DNA of 16,562 nt from the NCBI GenBank assembly GCA_031275535.1, contig JAISOR010000110.1, positions 1-16,562 of the forward strand, in the 5' to 3' direction. A program made the translations under genes and the position numbers. This DNA comes from Treponema sp. Its GTDB lineage: Bacteria; Spirochaetota; Spirochaetia; Treponematales; Breznakiellaceae. Shown here one piece after another: positions 1 to 7,842 of this stretch (within the stretch, counting starts at the first letter, position 1; every line of letters begins with the position of its first letter). The notes beneath the pieces were generated by a model. It made no database searches. It saw only the letters and a program-made list of their open reading frames with translations, and was not told the origin of the DNA.

Positions 1-120
1 GAGGCTTTCCCAAAACTTCAGTTTTTGGGAAAGCAACCTTAGATTTATGGGGAAAAGCGGGCTTTAGACCGCTTTTTCAAGAGCATTTCCTAAAACCAAC
101 CGGGTTTTGGGAAATGCTCC
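1..120 (+). repeat. Hairpin repeat family A, copy 1
   Basis: This is the first of three copies of a roughly 117-bp intergenic repeat; the others are at 970-1086 (inverted) and 16447-16562. Each copy carries three potential stem-loops. The first and third have nearly the same arms (core CTTTCCCAAAA / TTTTGGGAAAG), and the middle one has arms of the form AAAAGCGG / CCGCTTTT. In this copy the third hairpin has diverged to arms GAGCATTTCC and GGAAATGCTC, with the pairing kept, which suggests selection or compensatory change. No open reading frame is present. The copy abuts a truncated family B element at 121. Confidence 0.85.
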
Positions 121-195
121 AGCATTTTATTTTAATTGCTTATGCAATAAGGAAATAACATGACCAAACGGTCATGTTGTTTCTGCACAGTTCCT
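121..195 (+). mobile_element. Truncated MITE-like element, family B
   Basis: These 75 bases match 15349-15423, the right three quarters of the full 101-bp element at 15323-15423, with only two differences (near 179 and 186). The left 26 bases, including the left terminal inverted repeat, are missing; repeat A copy 1 sits there instead. The right terminus (CAGTTCCT) joins directly to MCP coding sequence at 196, so this element probably caused or marks the loss of the 5' half of the MCP remnant. Confidence 0.8.
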
Positions 196-969
196 ATGAA
201 CTCCCCGGGGCGGGGGACTACTACCTCATACCGAAACAGACCGGGGCCGAGACCCTGGTGGAGCCCTATATTTAGTGTCTGTCCATAATGTAGACACATT
301 ATGGACAGACTACCTTAAAATAGGCATTTTGCGCACCGTTTTGGTACAAAACTGGAGCAAATGCAAGGTCTGTCCGCAAAGTAACCGACTTTGTGGACAG
401 ACACTATTTATGAAGCCGCGGGCCGGGAACTGCTGATGACCACCGTCGTCATGCCGATCAAGCATAGGGGCCGCTTCGTGGGAAGCATGAATATCGATAT
501 TGAGATGGGCGCCATTCAACGGCAGGTTGAACAGATCCATCCCTATGAGGGGACCGTTGCCTGTGTCTATAGCAACGGGGGCCGGTGAGCAGCCATTTTG
601 ACCCCGGCCGGATTGGGAAATCCATGGGGGTAAAAACCGTATCGGATCAGGAAGAAAACATCCGGAACGCCATGGAGGAACAAGGTCAGGGGAGCAAACA
701 GATCCTGGACGCTATAGGCCGGCTCAACGAGATTACCGGGGGCGTTAAGGAGAGTTCCCAAAAAATACATACCGGCAGCCGGGAGGTCATTGAGACCAGC
801 CGGACCCTGGAAGCCATAGCCCAGGAAATTACCAACGGCATGAATGAAATGGCGGTGGGGGGCGGATCAGATCAATGACACGGTGAACCAGGTCAACGAG
901 ATCAGCCGCCTGAACAAAAGGGACATTGACGAACTGATCCAGGAGGTCAATAAATTCAGAATCAGCTGA
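196..969 (+). pseudogene. Decayed methyl-accepting chemotaxis protein gene
   Basis: This is a remnant of a paralogue of the intact MCP at 1205-3466. It begins at the equivalent of residue Y150 of that protein and follows its Cache domain to about M248. There it jumps in frame (ATGGGGGTAAAA, around 625-636) to the equivalent of G618 and runs to a TGA at 967-969. The lost middle, equal to about 1107 bp of the intact gene, held the second membrane segment, HAMP and the signalling tip. Two single-base changes break the frame: a lost G near 582-585 (stop at 586-588) and an extra G in the G6 tract at 857-862 (stop at 876-878). A 132-bp element is inserted at 274-405. With the element removed and these two bases corrected, the rest reads through without a stop. 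It cannot make a working receptor. The 3' part is very close in sequence to the intact neighbour, which suggests recent duplication or gene conversion. Confidence 0.88.
274..405 (+). mobile_element. MITE-like insertion, family C, 132 bp
   Basis: The element lies between two copies of ATTT (270-273 and 406-409), read as a 4-bp target duplication. Its ends are inverted repeats, AGTGTCTGTCCA and TGGACAGACACT, with weaker similarity extending to about 20 bp. Each end also folds on its own: arms 277-290 / 297-310 (14 bp, perfect) and arms 368-382 / 388-402 (15 bp, one G-T pair). The motif GTCTGTCC therefore occurs four times in alternating orientation. Removing the element and one ATTT restores the MCP frame as Pro-Tyr-Ile-Tyr-Glu, matching Pro-Tyr-Ser-Tyr-Glu in the intact paralogue. 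It has no coding capacity and would need a transposase supplied in trans; the family is not identified. Confidence 0.85.
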
Positions 970-1086
970 GCCTTTCCCAAAACTCGGTTAGTTTTGGGAA
1001 AGGCTTCCGAAAAAGCGGTCTAAAGCCCGCTTTTTCCAATAAATCTAAGGTTGCTTTCCCAAAAACCGAAGTTTTGGGAAAGCCTC
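970..1086 (-). repeat. Hairpin repeat family A, copy 2 (inverted)
   Basis: This is the reverse complement of the copies at 1-120 and 16447-16562. It starts one base after the stop codon of the MCP remnant. The stem-loops are 970-983 / 991-1004 (14 bp, perfect, loop of 7), 1009-1018 / 1027-1036 (10 bp, perfect) and 1053-1064 / 1072-1083 (12 bp, perfect). Together with copy 1 it brackets the remnant as an inverted pair. It could act as a transcription stop for the old MCP gene. A degenerate half-hairpin (AAAACC...GGTTTT) follows at about 1103-1120. Confidence 0.87.
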
Positions 1087-1154
1087 ATCTGAGCCCTTTT
1101 TAAAACCCCCTTGGTTTTGGAACAGCCTCGGCTTCCTAAAATTCTGCTTATAAG

Positions 1155-1195
1155 TTGCCTAATTATTGATTCTTTTTGTAAATTATAAATAGGAG
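1155..1195 (+). promoter_or_regulatory. Candidate promoter and ribosome binding site of the MCP gene
   Basis: The AT-rich stretch just before the MCP gene contains TTGCCT (1155-1160), an 18-base spacer and TAAATT (1179-1184), a weak match to a housekeeping sigma promoter. No clear flagellar sigma-28 element is seen. AGGAG at 1191-1195 sits 9 bases before the GTG start at 1205 and is the better supported part of this call. Confidence 0.4.
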
Positions 1196-1204
1196 TATTC
1201 TCTT

Positions 1205-3466
1205 GTGAAAATAGGCAAAAAACTTATTATAATGATTATTATCTTAAATCTCATCGGAATTGCCGCGCTGACCGGGACCATTTTGTCCATAGCTAAGGAA
1301 CAGATCAAGGATCTTATTCATAACGAAGTTACCAATCTAGCCAAGGAAAACGCCCTGGAGATACGGGCATGGATGGAGCTCTACATGGACGCGGTCCGCT
1401 CGGCCGGCCAAATTATGTCAAAGTATGAAGAAATAGACCGGACGGATCGGCGGCCGTTTTTTAATCTCATGGTCCGGGCCCTGGTGGAGGAGAATCCCGA
1501 AATTGTCGCCGCCGAAAGCGCCTGGGAACCCAACGCCCTGGACGGGCTGGACGCCCAATTTGTCAATACCGAGGGGACGGACCGGACCGGGCGGTTTATT
1601 CCTTACTGGTTCCGGACCAGCAGGGGTATCGCCCTGCAGCCTCTGGTGAATTATGAAGTCCCCGGGGCGGGGGACTATTACCTTATACCGAAACGGACCG
1701 GCAAGGAGACCCTGGTGGATCCCTATTCCTATGAGGTGGAGGGCCGCGAGATTCTTATGACCACCGTGGCCATGCCGATCAAAAACAAGGACCGTTTTGT
1801 CGGTACCATGAGTATTGATATTGATTTGGCGGCCGTTCAGCATCAGGTAGACCAAATAAAGTCCTACGAGGGGGCGGTCGCCATTGTGTACAGCAACGGA
1901 GGCTTCGTGGGGGGCCATTTCAATCCAAGCCGGATCGGGAAAGCCATGGCCGAAACGGAGGGGGACATTGCCGGTCCCTATCTGAATGATCTGCGGAATG
2001 CCATCCGCGAAGGAAAGGAGTTTTCCTTTACCAACTATGTGCCCCAATTAGGGAAATCCATGTTTTTTATCAATGTCCCCATTATCGTCGGAAACACCGG
2101 CACCCCCTGGTCGCTTATGCTGGGTATCCCCATAGAAGTCATTTCCGCGCCTATCTATCGTATGCTCCTCATCGGCATTGTTATCGCGGTTCTGATGCTC
2201 CTCGTTATTTCGGCGGGGGCCCTGTTTCTGTCCCGGTCCATCAGCAGTCCGCTGAAACAGATGGTGCTGGTCTTAAACGATATCGGGGAAGGGGATCTGA
2301 CCAAACGGCTCCAATCCAAAAGCAGGGACGAAATTGGGGACATGACCCGATCCTTCAACACCACCCTGGAGAAGATCCGGGGCCTTATCCTGATGATCCG
2401 GGAAAAAGCCCGCTCCCTCTCCAAAACCGGAACGGAACTTTCCACCAATATGAATACCACCGCCGCGGCGATTGACGAGATTACCGCCAATATTCAGGGC
2501 CTGAAAACCCAGGTGAATAACCAGAACGCCGGGGTTGATGAAGCGGGCAGGGCCATGGAAAAGATAAGCGCCAACATCGAGGATCTTAATGCCCAGATAG
2601 ACAAACAGGCGGAGAGCGTCGCCCAGTCCTCATCGGCCATCGAAGAGATGCTGGCCAATATCCAGTCCGTCACCACCACCCTGATCAAAAACACCGGCAA
2701 TGTCCGGGAGCTGGCGGAGGCCTCGGGGATCGGCCGGACGGGGCTTGAGGAAGTGGCGGCGGATATTCAGGGGATTGCCCGGGAGTCGGAGGGGCTCTTG
2801 GAGATCAACGCGGTGATGGAAAACATCGCGAGCCAGACGAACCTGCTTTCCATGAACGCGGCGATAGAAGCGGCCCACGCGGGAGAGGCGGGGAAGGGCT
2901 TCGCGGTGGTGGCCGACGAGATCCGCAAGCTGGCGGAATCCTCCGGGGAACAGTCGAAAACCATCAGCGGGGTCTTAAAGAAGATCAAAGACTCCAGCGA
3001 CCGGATCACCCGGTCCACCAACGAGGTGCTCAATAAGTTTGAAGCCATAGACGCGGGGGTAAAAACCGTATCGGATCAGGAAGAAAACATCCGGAACGCC
3101 ATGGAGGAACAGGGCCAGGGGAGCAAACAGATCCTGGACGCGGTAAGCCGGCTCAACGAGATTACCGGCGGGGTAAAGGGAAGTTCCCGGGAGATGAATA
3201 TCGGCAGCAAAGAGGTTATCGCCGCCAGCCGGACCCTGGAAGCCATAACCCAGGAAATTACCAACGGCATGAAGGAAATTGCCTCCGGAACGGATCAAAT
3301 CAATATCGCGGTGAACCAGGTAAACGAGATCAGCAACCGGAATAAAAGCGACATCAATGAGTTGATTCAGGAGGTCAATAAGTTTAAGATTGAGGAGCAG
3401 CCGGGTGGGGCGGCAGGCATTTCCGGAAAGTCCTTGACGGCTCAGCTGAATACGGGTAGGATATAA
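1205..3466 (+). CDS. Methyl-accepting chemotaxis protein with Cache sensor
   Basis: This is a transmembrane chemoreceptor of 753 residues that would sense a small molecule outside the cell and control the CheA kinase. A membrane segment lies at about 7-29. A periplasmic double-Cache-like sensor covers about 30-318, including a stretch PYWFRTSRG near 133-141 and repeated Tyr/Asp/Pro-rich loops. The second membrane segment is at about 318-343. HAMP covers about 344-397 ([11 protein letters not shown]...GEGDLTKRL...DEIGDM). A long coiled-coil signalling domain follows, with its conserved tip at about 533-580 ([36 protein letters not shown]), which is nearly invariant in this family. The GTG start at 1205 follows AGGAG with good spacing. 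There is no C-terminal CheR-tether pentapeptide. The ligand cannot be told from sequence. A broken paralogue lies directly upstream, and no che genes are nearby. Confidence 0.95.
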   Translation: MKIGKKLIIMIIILNLIGIAALTGTILSIAKEQIKDLIHNEVTNLAKENALEIRAWMELYMDAVRSAGQIMSKYEEIDRTDRRPFFNLMVRALVEENPEIVAAESAWEPNALDGLDAQFVNTEGTDRTGRFIPYWFRTSRGIALQPLVNYEVPGAGDYYLIPKRTGKETLVDPYSYEVEGREILMTTVAMPIKNKDRFVGTMSIDIDLAAVQHQVDQIKSYEGAVAIVYSNGGFVGGHFNPSRIGKAMAETEGDIAGPYLNDLRNAIREGKEFSFTNYVPQLGKSMFFINVPIIVGNTGTPWSLMLGIPIEVISAPIYRMLLIGIVIAVLMLLVISAGALFLSRSISSPLKQMVLVLNDIGEGDLTKRLQSKSRDEIGDMTRSFNTTLEKIRGLILMIREKARSLSKTGTELSTNMNTTAAAIDEITANIQGLKTQVNNQNAGVDEAGRAMEKISANIEDLNAQIDKQAESVAQSSSAIEEMLANIQSVTTTLIKNTGNVRELAEASGIGRTGLEEVAADIQGIARESEGLLEINAVMENIASQTNLLSMNAAIEAAHAGEAGKGFAVVADEIRKLAESSGEQSKTISGVLKKIKDSSDRITRSTNEVLNKFEAIDAGVKTVSDQEENIRNAMEEQGQGSKQILDAVSRLNEITGGVKGSSREMNIGSKEVIAASRTLEAITQEITNGMKEIASGTDQINIAVNQVNEISNRNKSDINELIQEVNKFKIEEQPGGAAGISGKSLTAQLNTGRI

Positions 3467-3484
3467 TAGAATCCGTCCGGAAGT

Positions 3485-3512
3485 TTGAGTTTTCCGGCAA
3501 CGCTCATAAAAT
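3485..3512 (+). promoter_or_regulatory. Candidate promoter of the rnf operon
   Basis: The 111-base gap between the MCP stop and rnfC holds TTGAGT (3485-3490), a 16-base spacer and TAAAAT (3507-3512). This is a fair match to a housekeeping promoter, about 65 bases before the rnfC start. A short inverted repeat, CCGGAA at 3477-3482 and TTCCGG at 3492-3497, overlaps the upstream half. It could be a weak end signal for the MCP transcript or an operator, but it has no T-tract. Confidence 0.35.
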
Positions 3513-3577
3513 TAACCTGATTCTGCGTCATTTGTTTTTTGAATACCCGCGGGGATTGTTTTAAGGAGAAGTCTTCC

Positions 3578-4960
3578 ATGGCGGTGAGTACATTTAAGCG
3601 GGGGCTGCGGCTTCCCACACGGAAAGCCGCCACCGAGGGGAAACCGGTGGAGCTGGTCCCGGCCCCCAGGCAGGTGGTAATTCCCGTGCACCAGCACTTT
3701 GGTGCGCCGAACAAGAGCCTGGTCGGTACGGGGGACCGGGTAGTACGGGGCCAAAAAATCGCCGATGCCGAATCGCCGGGGCTTATGACCGTACCGGTTC
3801 ACGCTTCGATCAGCGGGGTGGTAAAGAAGATAGAACCCCGGACCCAATCAAATAATACGGTGGGGCTCTGCATTATTATTGAGGCGGAGGCCGGGACGGA
3901 ACCGGCGGCGGATATGCTGATGCCTCCCCTGGACCCCCTAAGCTGTACCAGGGAAGAAGCCCTGGCCCGGATTCGGGAAGCGGGCATACTCGGCATGGGG
4001 GGAGCGGGCTTTCCCGCCCATGTAAAACTTTCTCCGCCGCCGGAAAAATCCATCGACATTATCATCGCCGACGGAGCCGAATGCGAGCCCTACCTTACCA
4101 CCGACGAAGCGGCAATAACCGAAAAGCCCCACCTTTTGGTACAGGGCCTTGCCATGGTGATGAAGATCACCGGGGTTAACCGGGCCATTATCGGCATGGA
4201 GGACAATAAGCGGAAACTGATTCCCATGATTGAACGGGAACTGCGGCTGGGAAATATCCCCGGGGATATTTCCATCGGCCTCTGCCGGACCCGCTACCCC
4301 CAGGGGGGAGAGAAGATGCTGATCTCCGCCCTTACCGGCCGGGAGGTTCCCTCCGGGGGCCTGCCCATGGACGCGGGCTGTATTGTCCAGAACGTGGGAA
4401 CCCTCATCGCCATAGCCGAAGCTTTTATCCTGGGCAAGCCCCTGATTGACCGGGATCTGACCGTATCGGGGGGGGCCTGCAAAACCCCCAAGAATATCCG
4501 GGCTCCCATCGGCACCCTTCTTACGGATCTGCCCAAGACGTTTATGGACATTGATTACGACCGGCTCGCTAAGATCCTCTATGGGGGCCCCATGATGGGC
4601 ACCGCCGTTTCTTCCCTGGAGGTGCCGATCCAGAAGAATACCTCCGGGATCATCCTGATGACCAGGGAAGAAACCGCCGCCGGTTTGGAGGGTCCCTGTA
4701 TCCGCTGCAGCCGCTGCGTCCGCAACTGTCCCTGCCGGCTTTCCCCGGTAATCATGAACAACAGCCTCGAAACGGGAGATCTGGCCTATGCGGTAAAAGC
4801 GGGGCTGACGGACTGTATCGAATGCGGTAGCTGTACCTATATGTGCCCCGCCCGGATCAAGCTGGTCCAGCGTTTCAGGATCGGAAAACAGCGCCTGCGG
4901 ATGAAGCAGCAGGCGGACGCTGCCAGAGCCGCCGCTGCCAGGGCCCCGGTAAAAAACTAA
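3578..4960 (+). CDS. rnfC: Rnf complex subunit C (NADH-binding, Fe-S)
   Basis: RnfC is the peripheral subunit of the ferredoxin:NAD+ oxidoreductase where NAD(H) and FMN react, on the cytoplasmic side. The 460-residue product has the NuoF-like flavin/nucleotide fold, seen as GMGGAGFPAHVK (about 139-150), ECEPYLTTDE (168-177) and YPQGGEK (240-246). Two [4Fe-4S] motifs follow at C374/C377/C380/C384 and C413/C416/C419/C423. The first 80 residues fit the biotinyl-like N-terminal domain of RnfC (VIPVHQHFGAP). The C-terminus is an Ala/Arg-rich tail. The frame is open further upstream, but ATG at 3578 is chosen because AAGGAGA lies at 3563-3569 and the protein then begins like other RnfC proteins. 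It is the first gene of rnfCDGEAB; its stop codon is part of the rnfD ribosome binding site. Confidence 0.96.
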   Translation: MAVSTFKRGLRLPTRKAATEGKPVELVPAPRQVVIPVHQHFGAPNKSLVGTGDRVVRGQKIADAESPGLMTVPVHASISGVVKKIEPRTQSNNTVGLCIIIEAEAGTEPAADMLMPPLDPLSCTREEALARIREAGILGMGGAGFPAHVKLSPPPEKSIDIIIADGAECEPYLTTDEAAITEKPHLLVQGLAMVMKITGVNRAIIGMEDNKRKLIPMIERELRLGNIPGDISIGLCRTRYPQGGEKMLISALTGREVPSGGLPMDAGCIVQNVGTLIAIAEAFILGKPLIDRDLTVSGGACKTPKNIRAPIGTLLTDLPKTFMDIDYDRLAKILYGGPMMGTAVSSLEVPIQKNTSGIILMTREETAAGLEGPCIRCSRCVRNCPCRLSPVIMNNSLETGDLAYAVKAGLTDCIECGSCTYMCPARIKLVQRFRIGKQRLRMKQQADAARAAAARAPVKN

Positions 4961-4969
4961 GGAGATCCC

Positions 4970-6046
4970 ATGGGAGAACCCTCGACGAATCAAGCGCCAT
5001 CCGTCCCGCCCTTGCTGCTGGCCTCAAGCCCCCATATCGCCTCTCCGGTGAATTCCCGGCGGCTCATGGCCAATGTGCTTGTCGCCCTGGCCCCGGCCGC
5101 GGTTTTCGGCATAGTCCTCTACGGCCTTCCGGCCCTCCTCACCATTTTGGTATCCACGGCTTCCGCCGTGGCCGCCGAGTCCCTGTTCCGCGCCCTTACC
5201 GGGCAGGATGTCCGGGCCGGGGACCTTTCCGGGGCGGTTTCCGGGCTCCTCCTGGCCCTGGTCATTCCCCCGGGCGTCCCCCTCTGGATGACCGCCCTGG
5301 GCGCGGTTTTTGCGGTGGTGGCGGCCAAGGAATTTTTCGGCGGCCTGGGGGCCAACGTGTTTAACCCCGCCCTCACCGGCCGGGCCTTTCTCCTGATGAG
5401 TTTCCCCGCGGCGCTTACCTCCTGGACGATCCCCGGTTGGGCCCTTGCCGACGGATTGAGCGGCGCCACCCCCCTGGGGATCCTCAAGCTGGATCTGGGC
5501 GCGGGGCAAAGCGTGAGCCATGCCCTCGCCGCGGTGGGGGCGGATTTTACCGCCGCGGGGCTGGCCCCCTCCCCCGGTTACTGGCAGGTGATAAAGACCC
5601 TTTTGATCGGAAATTACGGCGGCTGTATCGGCGAATCCTCGGTGCTCTGTATCCTGGCGGGGGGGCTTTACCTCCTGGTAACCAAAACCATAGACTGGCG
5701 GGCCCCCGCGGCCATGACCGCCGCCTGCCTGGCCTCCTCCTTTGTCCTGGGCATGGATCCCCTGTTCAGTATCCTCAGCGGAGGGCTTGCCTTCGGCGCG
5801 GTTTTTATGGTCACCGATTACGTTACCGCCCCCCTGACCTCCCGGGGAAAATGGATCTTCGGTTTTGGGGCAGGGCTTATTACGGTGCTTATCAGGAAAT
5901 GGGGGAATTATCCCGAGGGGGTTTCCTACGGGATCCTCATTATGAACGCCTTTACCCCCTTCCTCAACCGGCTGCTCCCCAGAAAATACGGGTATGTTCC
6001 TAAAAAGACGGGTCCGGCGAAAAAGCCTTCCGGGGGGACCCTATGA
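4970..6046 (+). CDS. rnfD: Rnf complex membrane subunit D
   Basis: RnfD is an integral membrane subunit that carries a covalently bound FMN and forms part of the ion-translocating core. The 358-residue product is strongly hydrophobic with many predicted membrane segments (for example about 34-60, 84-120 and 222-300). The FMN-attachment motif SGAT is at 164-167 in the context LSGATPLG, so Thr167 is the expected phosphothreonine-FMN site. Further family stretches are GGLGANVFNPALTGRAFL (124-141) and GAVFMVTDYVTAPLT (276-290). The start is firm: TAAGGAG at 4958-4964 precedes the ATG, and the TAA of that site is the rnfC stop. The gene ends with a 4-base ATGA overlap with rnfG, which suggests translational coupling. 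The proline-rich first 25 residues are poorly conserved in this family. Confidence 0.96.
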   Translation: MGEPSTNQAPSVPPLLLASSPHIASPVNSRRLMANVLVALAPAAVFGIVLYGLPALLTILVSTASAVAAESLFRALTGQDVRAGDLSGAVSGLLLALVIPPGVPLWMTALGAVFAVVAAKEFFGGLGANVFNPALTGRAFLLMSFPAALTSWTIPGWALADGLSGATPLGILKLDLGAGQSVSHALAAVGADFTAAGLAPSPGYWQVIKTLLIGNYGGCIGESSVLCILAGGLYLLVTKTIDWRAPAAMTAACLASSFVLGMDPLFSILSGGLAFGAVFMVTDYVTAPLTSRGKWIFGFGAGLITVLIRKWGNYPEGVSYGILIMNAFTPFLNRLLPRKYGYVPKKTGPAKKPSGGTL

Positions 6047-6648
6047 AAAACATCCTCAAACTAGGGCTGGTTCTGACCCTTTATGCCGTGGCGGCCTGTG
6101 TGGGCCTGGCCTTTGTGTATTCCGGCACGGAAAAGATCATCGCCCGGCGGCAGCAGGCGGATCTGGAGGCGGCCCTGCGGGAGCTTTTTCCCGGGATGGA
6201 GGGTTATGAGGATATCAGCGGAGAACTGGTCGGCCCCGACGAGGCCGTTGATTTTGAAGGCCAATATGGAATTTTCCGGGGAAAGGCCGTTATCGGGGCC
6301 GCGATCCGGGCATCCGGGGCGAGTTATGGGGGAAAAGTGGTGATCCTCGCGGGGATAGGGATAGACGGAAAAATCAGCGGGGTCAAGATTCTGGAAACCG
6401 CCGACACCCCCGGCCTGGGGGCAAACGCCGCTTCCCCTACCTACTATGTGGACCGGGACCGGAAGCTCACCTTTTACGGCCAGTTTACCGGAAAATCGGT
6501 GGCGGATCCCTTCACGGTTAAGGGGGATGTGGCGGCCATCACCGCCTCCACCATCACGAGTCAGGCCATTACCGGCGCGGTCCGCTCTGCGTCCGCCGCG
6601 GCCTCGGCCTGGCTTGCCACCCATGCCGGGGCAGGGGGGGCGCCATGA
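6043..6648 (+). CDS. rnfG: Rnf complex FMN subunit G
   Basis: RnfG is a single-span membrane protein whose extracytoplasmic FMN-binding domain relays electrons within the Rnf complex. The 201-residue product has one membrane segment at about 6-26 and the FMN-bind domain behind it. The hallmark TPGLGAN is at 122-128. The covalent flavin site fits TASTITS (167-173), making Thr170 the likely attachment residue. The usual motif reads S/T-G-A-T-x-T/S, so the Ala-Ser here is a mild deviation. The gene overlaps rnfD and rnfE by 4 bases each (ATGA), typical of coupled translation. The Ala/Gly-rich C-terminus shows no motif. Confidence 0.94.
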   Translation: MKNILKLGLVLTLYAVAACVGLAFVYSGTEKIIARRQQADLEAALRELFPGMEGYEDISGELVGPDEAVDFEGQYGIFRGKAVIGAAIRASGASYGGKVVILAGIGIDGKISGVKILETADTPGLGANAASPTYYVDRDRKLTFYGQFTGKSVADPFTVKGDVAAITASTITSQAITGAVRSASAAASAWLATHAGAGGAP

Positions 6649-7256
6649 ATCGTTTGCTTAAAATATTCACCAACGGTATTATCCGGGAAAATCCCCTCCT
6701 TATGTTGATGATCGGCCTCTGTTCTTCCCTGGCGGTAACCACCAATGTGGCCAACGGTATTGGGATGGGCCTTTCCATGACCTTCGTGCTCCTCATGTCG
6801 GAACTGGTGATCAGCCTTTTCCGCCGGCTCATCCCCGATTCCGTGCGAATCCCGGTGTTCATCATTGTCATCGCCGCCTTTACCACGGTGATCGACTATG
6901 TCCTCAAAGCGTATTTCCCGGACCTCTCCAAGGCCATGGGGGTGTTTATCCCCCTTATCGTGGTGAATTGTATCATCATGGGCCGGGTGGAATCCTTCGC
7001 GTCCAAACAGCCCCTGGTTTATGTGATCCCCGACGCTCTGGGCATGGGCCTGGGCTATACCTGGGTACTGACGGGCATAGCCCTCATCCGGGAAATCCTG
7101 GGGAACGGGACGGTTTTGAATTTCCAGGTCCTCCCTGAAAATTTCACCCCCATTTTGTTTTTCACCCTGCCTCCGGGGGGATTTTTCGTTTTTGCCCTCT
7201 TTATCGCCTTTAACCTTTTTATCAAATCCCGGCTCAAAACAGGGGAGGAAAACTGA
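6645..7256 (+). CDS. rnfE: Rnf complex membrane subunit E
   Basis: RnfE is one of a homologous pair (with RnfA) of six-helix membrane proteins that face each other in opposite topology. In RnfAE and NqrDE complexes each contributes two cysteines to an intramembrane iron-sulfur centre. The 203-residue product has the matching cysteines, Cys26 in GLCSSLAVTT and Cys109 in PLIVVNCIIMGR, together with GIGMGLSMTFVLLMSE (38-53). The usual LCP at the first site is LCS here. The ATG overlaps the rnfG stop, and the rnfA start follows one base after its own stop. Length and hydrophobicity fit the family. Confidence 0.95.
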   Translation: MNRLLKIFTNGIIRENPLLMLMIGLCSSLAVTTNVANGIGMGLSMTFVLLMSELVISLFRRLIPDSVRIPVFIIVIAAFTTVIDYVLKAYFPDLSKAMGVFIPLIVVNCIIMGRVESFASKQPLVYVIPDALGMGLGYTWVLTGIALIREILGNGTVLNFQVLPENFTPILFFTLPPGGFFVFALFIAFNLFIKSRLKTGEEN

Positions 7257-7257
7257 T

Positions 7258-7833
7258 ATGGCCCTGTTCAAGATATTTATCGCGGCCTTTTTGATCGACA
7301 ATGTGGTCTTCATGCGCTTCCTGGCCCTTTGCCCCTTTATCGGGATGAGTACCGACGAGGACAGATCCGTGGGCATGGGCCTGGCGGTTACCTTTGTGAC
7401 GGTCCTGGCGACCTGCGTTACCTGGCCCCTGTACCATTTTGCGCTCCGGCCCCTGGGGCTGGAATTCCTCCAGATCCTGGCCTTCATCCTCATCATCGCC
7501 GCCCTGGTTCAGCTGGTGGAATTCTACCTCAAAAAAACCGCCCCGGCCCTTTACGGGGCCATGGGAATTTATCTTGCCCTGATCACCACCAACTGCGCCA
7601 TCCTGGCGGTGACCTTTGACAATATCAGCAAGCGGTTCACCTTTGTCGAGTCCGTGGTGTACGCCCTGGGGGTTGCCCTGGGATTTTTGCTTTCCCTTCT
7701 CCTGATGGCGGGAATCCGGGGCCGGTTGCGGACCAGCCCCCTTCCCCCTTTCCTCAAGGGGACTCCCATCCTGTTTGTTACCGCGGCCCTGCTCTCCATG
7801 GCTTTTATGGGCTTTTCGGGTTTGGTTAAATAG
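7258..7833 (+). CDS. rnfA: Rnf complex membrane subunit A
   Basis: RnfA is the partner of RnfE in the membrane core. The 191-residue product carries both family cysteine motifs, Cys25 in FLALCPFIGMS and Cys113 in LITTNCAILAVT, and about six membrane segments. The frame stays open upstream into rnfE, but ATG at 7258 is preferred: AGGGGAGG at 7241-7248 is well placed, and the protein then begins with the family N-terminus (FLIDNVVFMRF). It lies one base after the rnfE stop (TGA, T, ATG) and 9 bases before rnfB. The intramembrane [2Fe-2S] role is known for the family, not shown here. Confidence 0.96.
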   Translation: MALFKIFIAAFLIDNVVFMRFLALCPFIGMSTDEDRSVGMGLAVTFVTVLATCVTWPLYHFALRPLGLEFLQILAFILIIAALVQLVEFYLKKTAPALYGAMGIYLALITTNCAILAVTFDNISKRFTFVESVVYALGVALGFLLSLLLMAGIRGRLRTSPLPPFLKGTPILFVTAALLSMAFMGFSGLVK

Positions 7834-7842
7834 GGGGTTGTT

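Noticed and set aside
1..1086. CRISPR-like or composite transposon arrangement of the left-end repeats
   Set aside because: The repeats are three different families, not evenly spaced, with no spacers, no cas gene and no transposase.
3477..3497. Rho-independent terminator after the intact MCP gene
   Set aside because: The stem is only 6 bp with a 9-base loop and no T-tract.
3539..3577. Upstream TTG start for rnfC
   Set aside because: It would add 13 residues unlike RnfC and would place AAGGAGA inside the coding region; ATG at 3578 is better.
3938..4993. 351-codon minus-strand open frame opposite rnfC
   Set aside because: It is a shadow of rnfC with a biased, motif-free translation.
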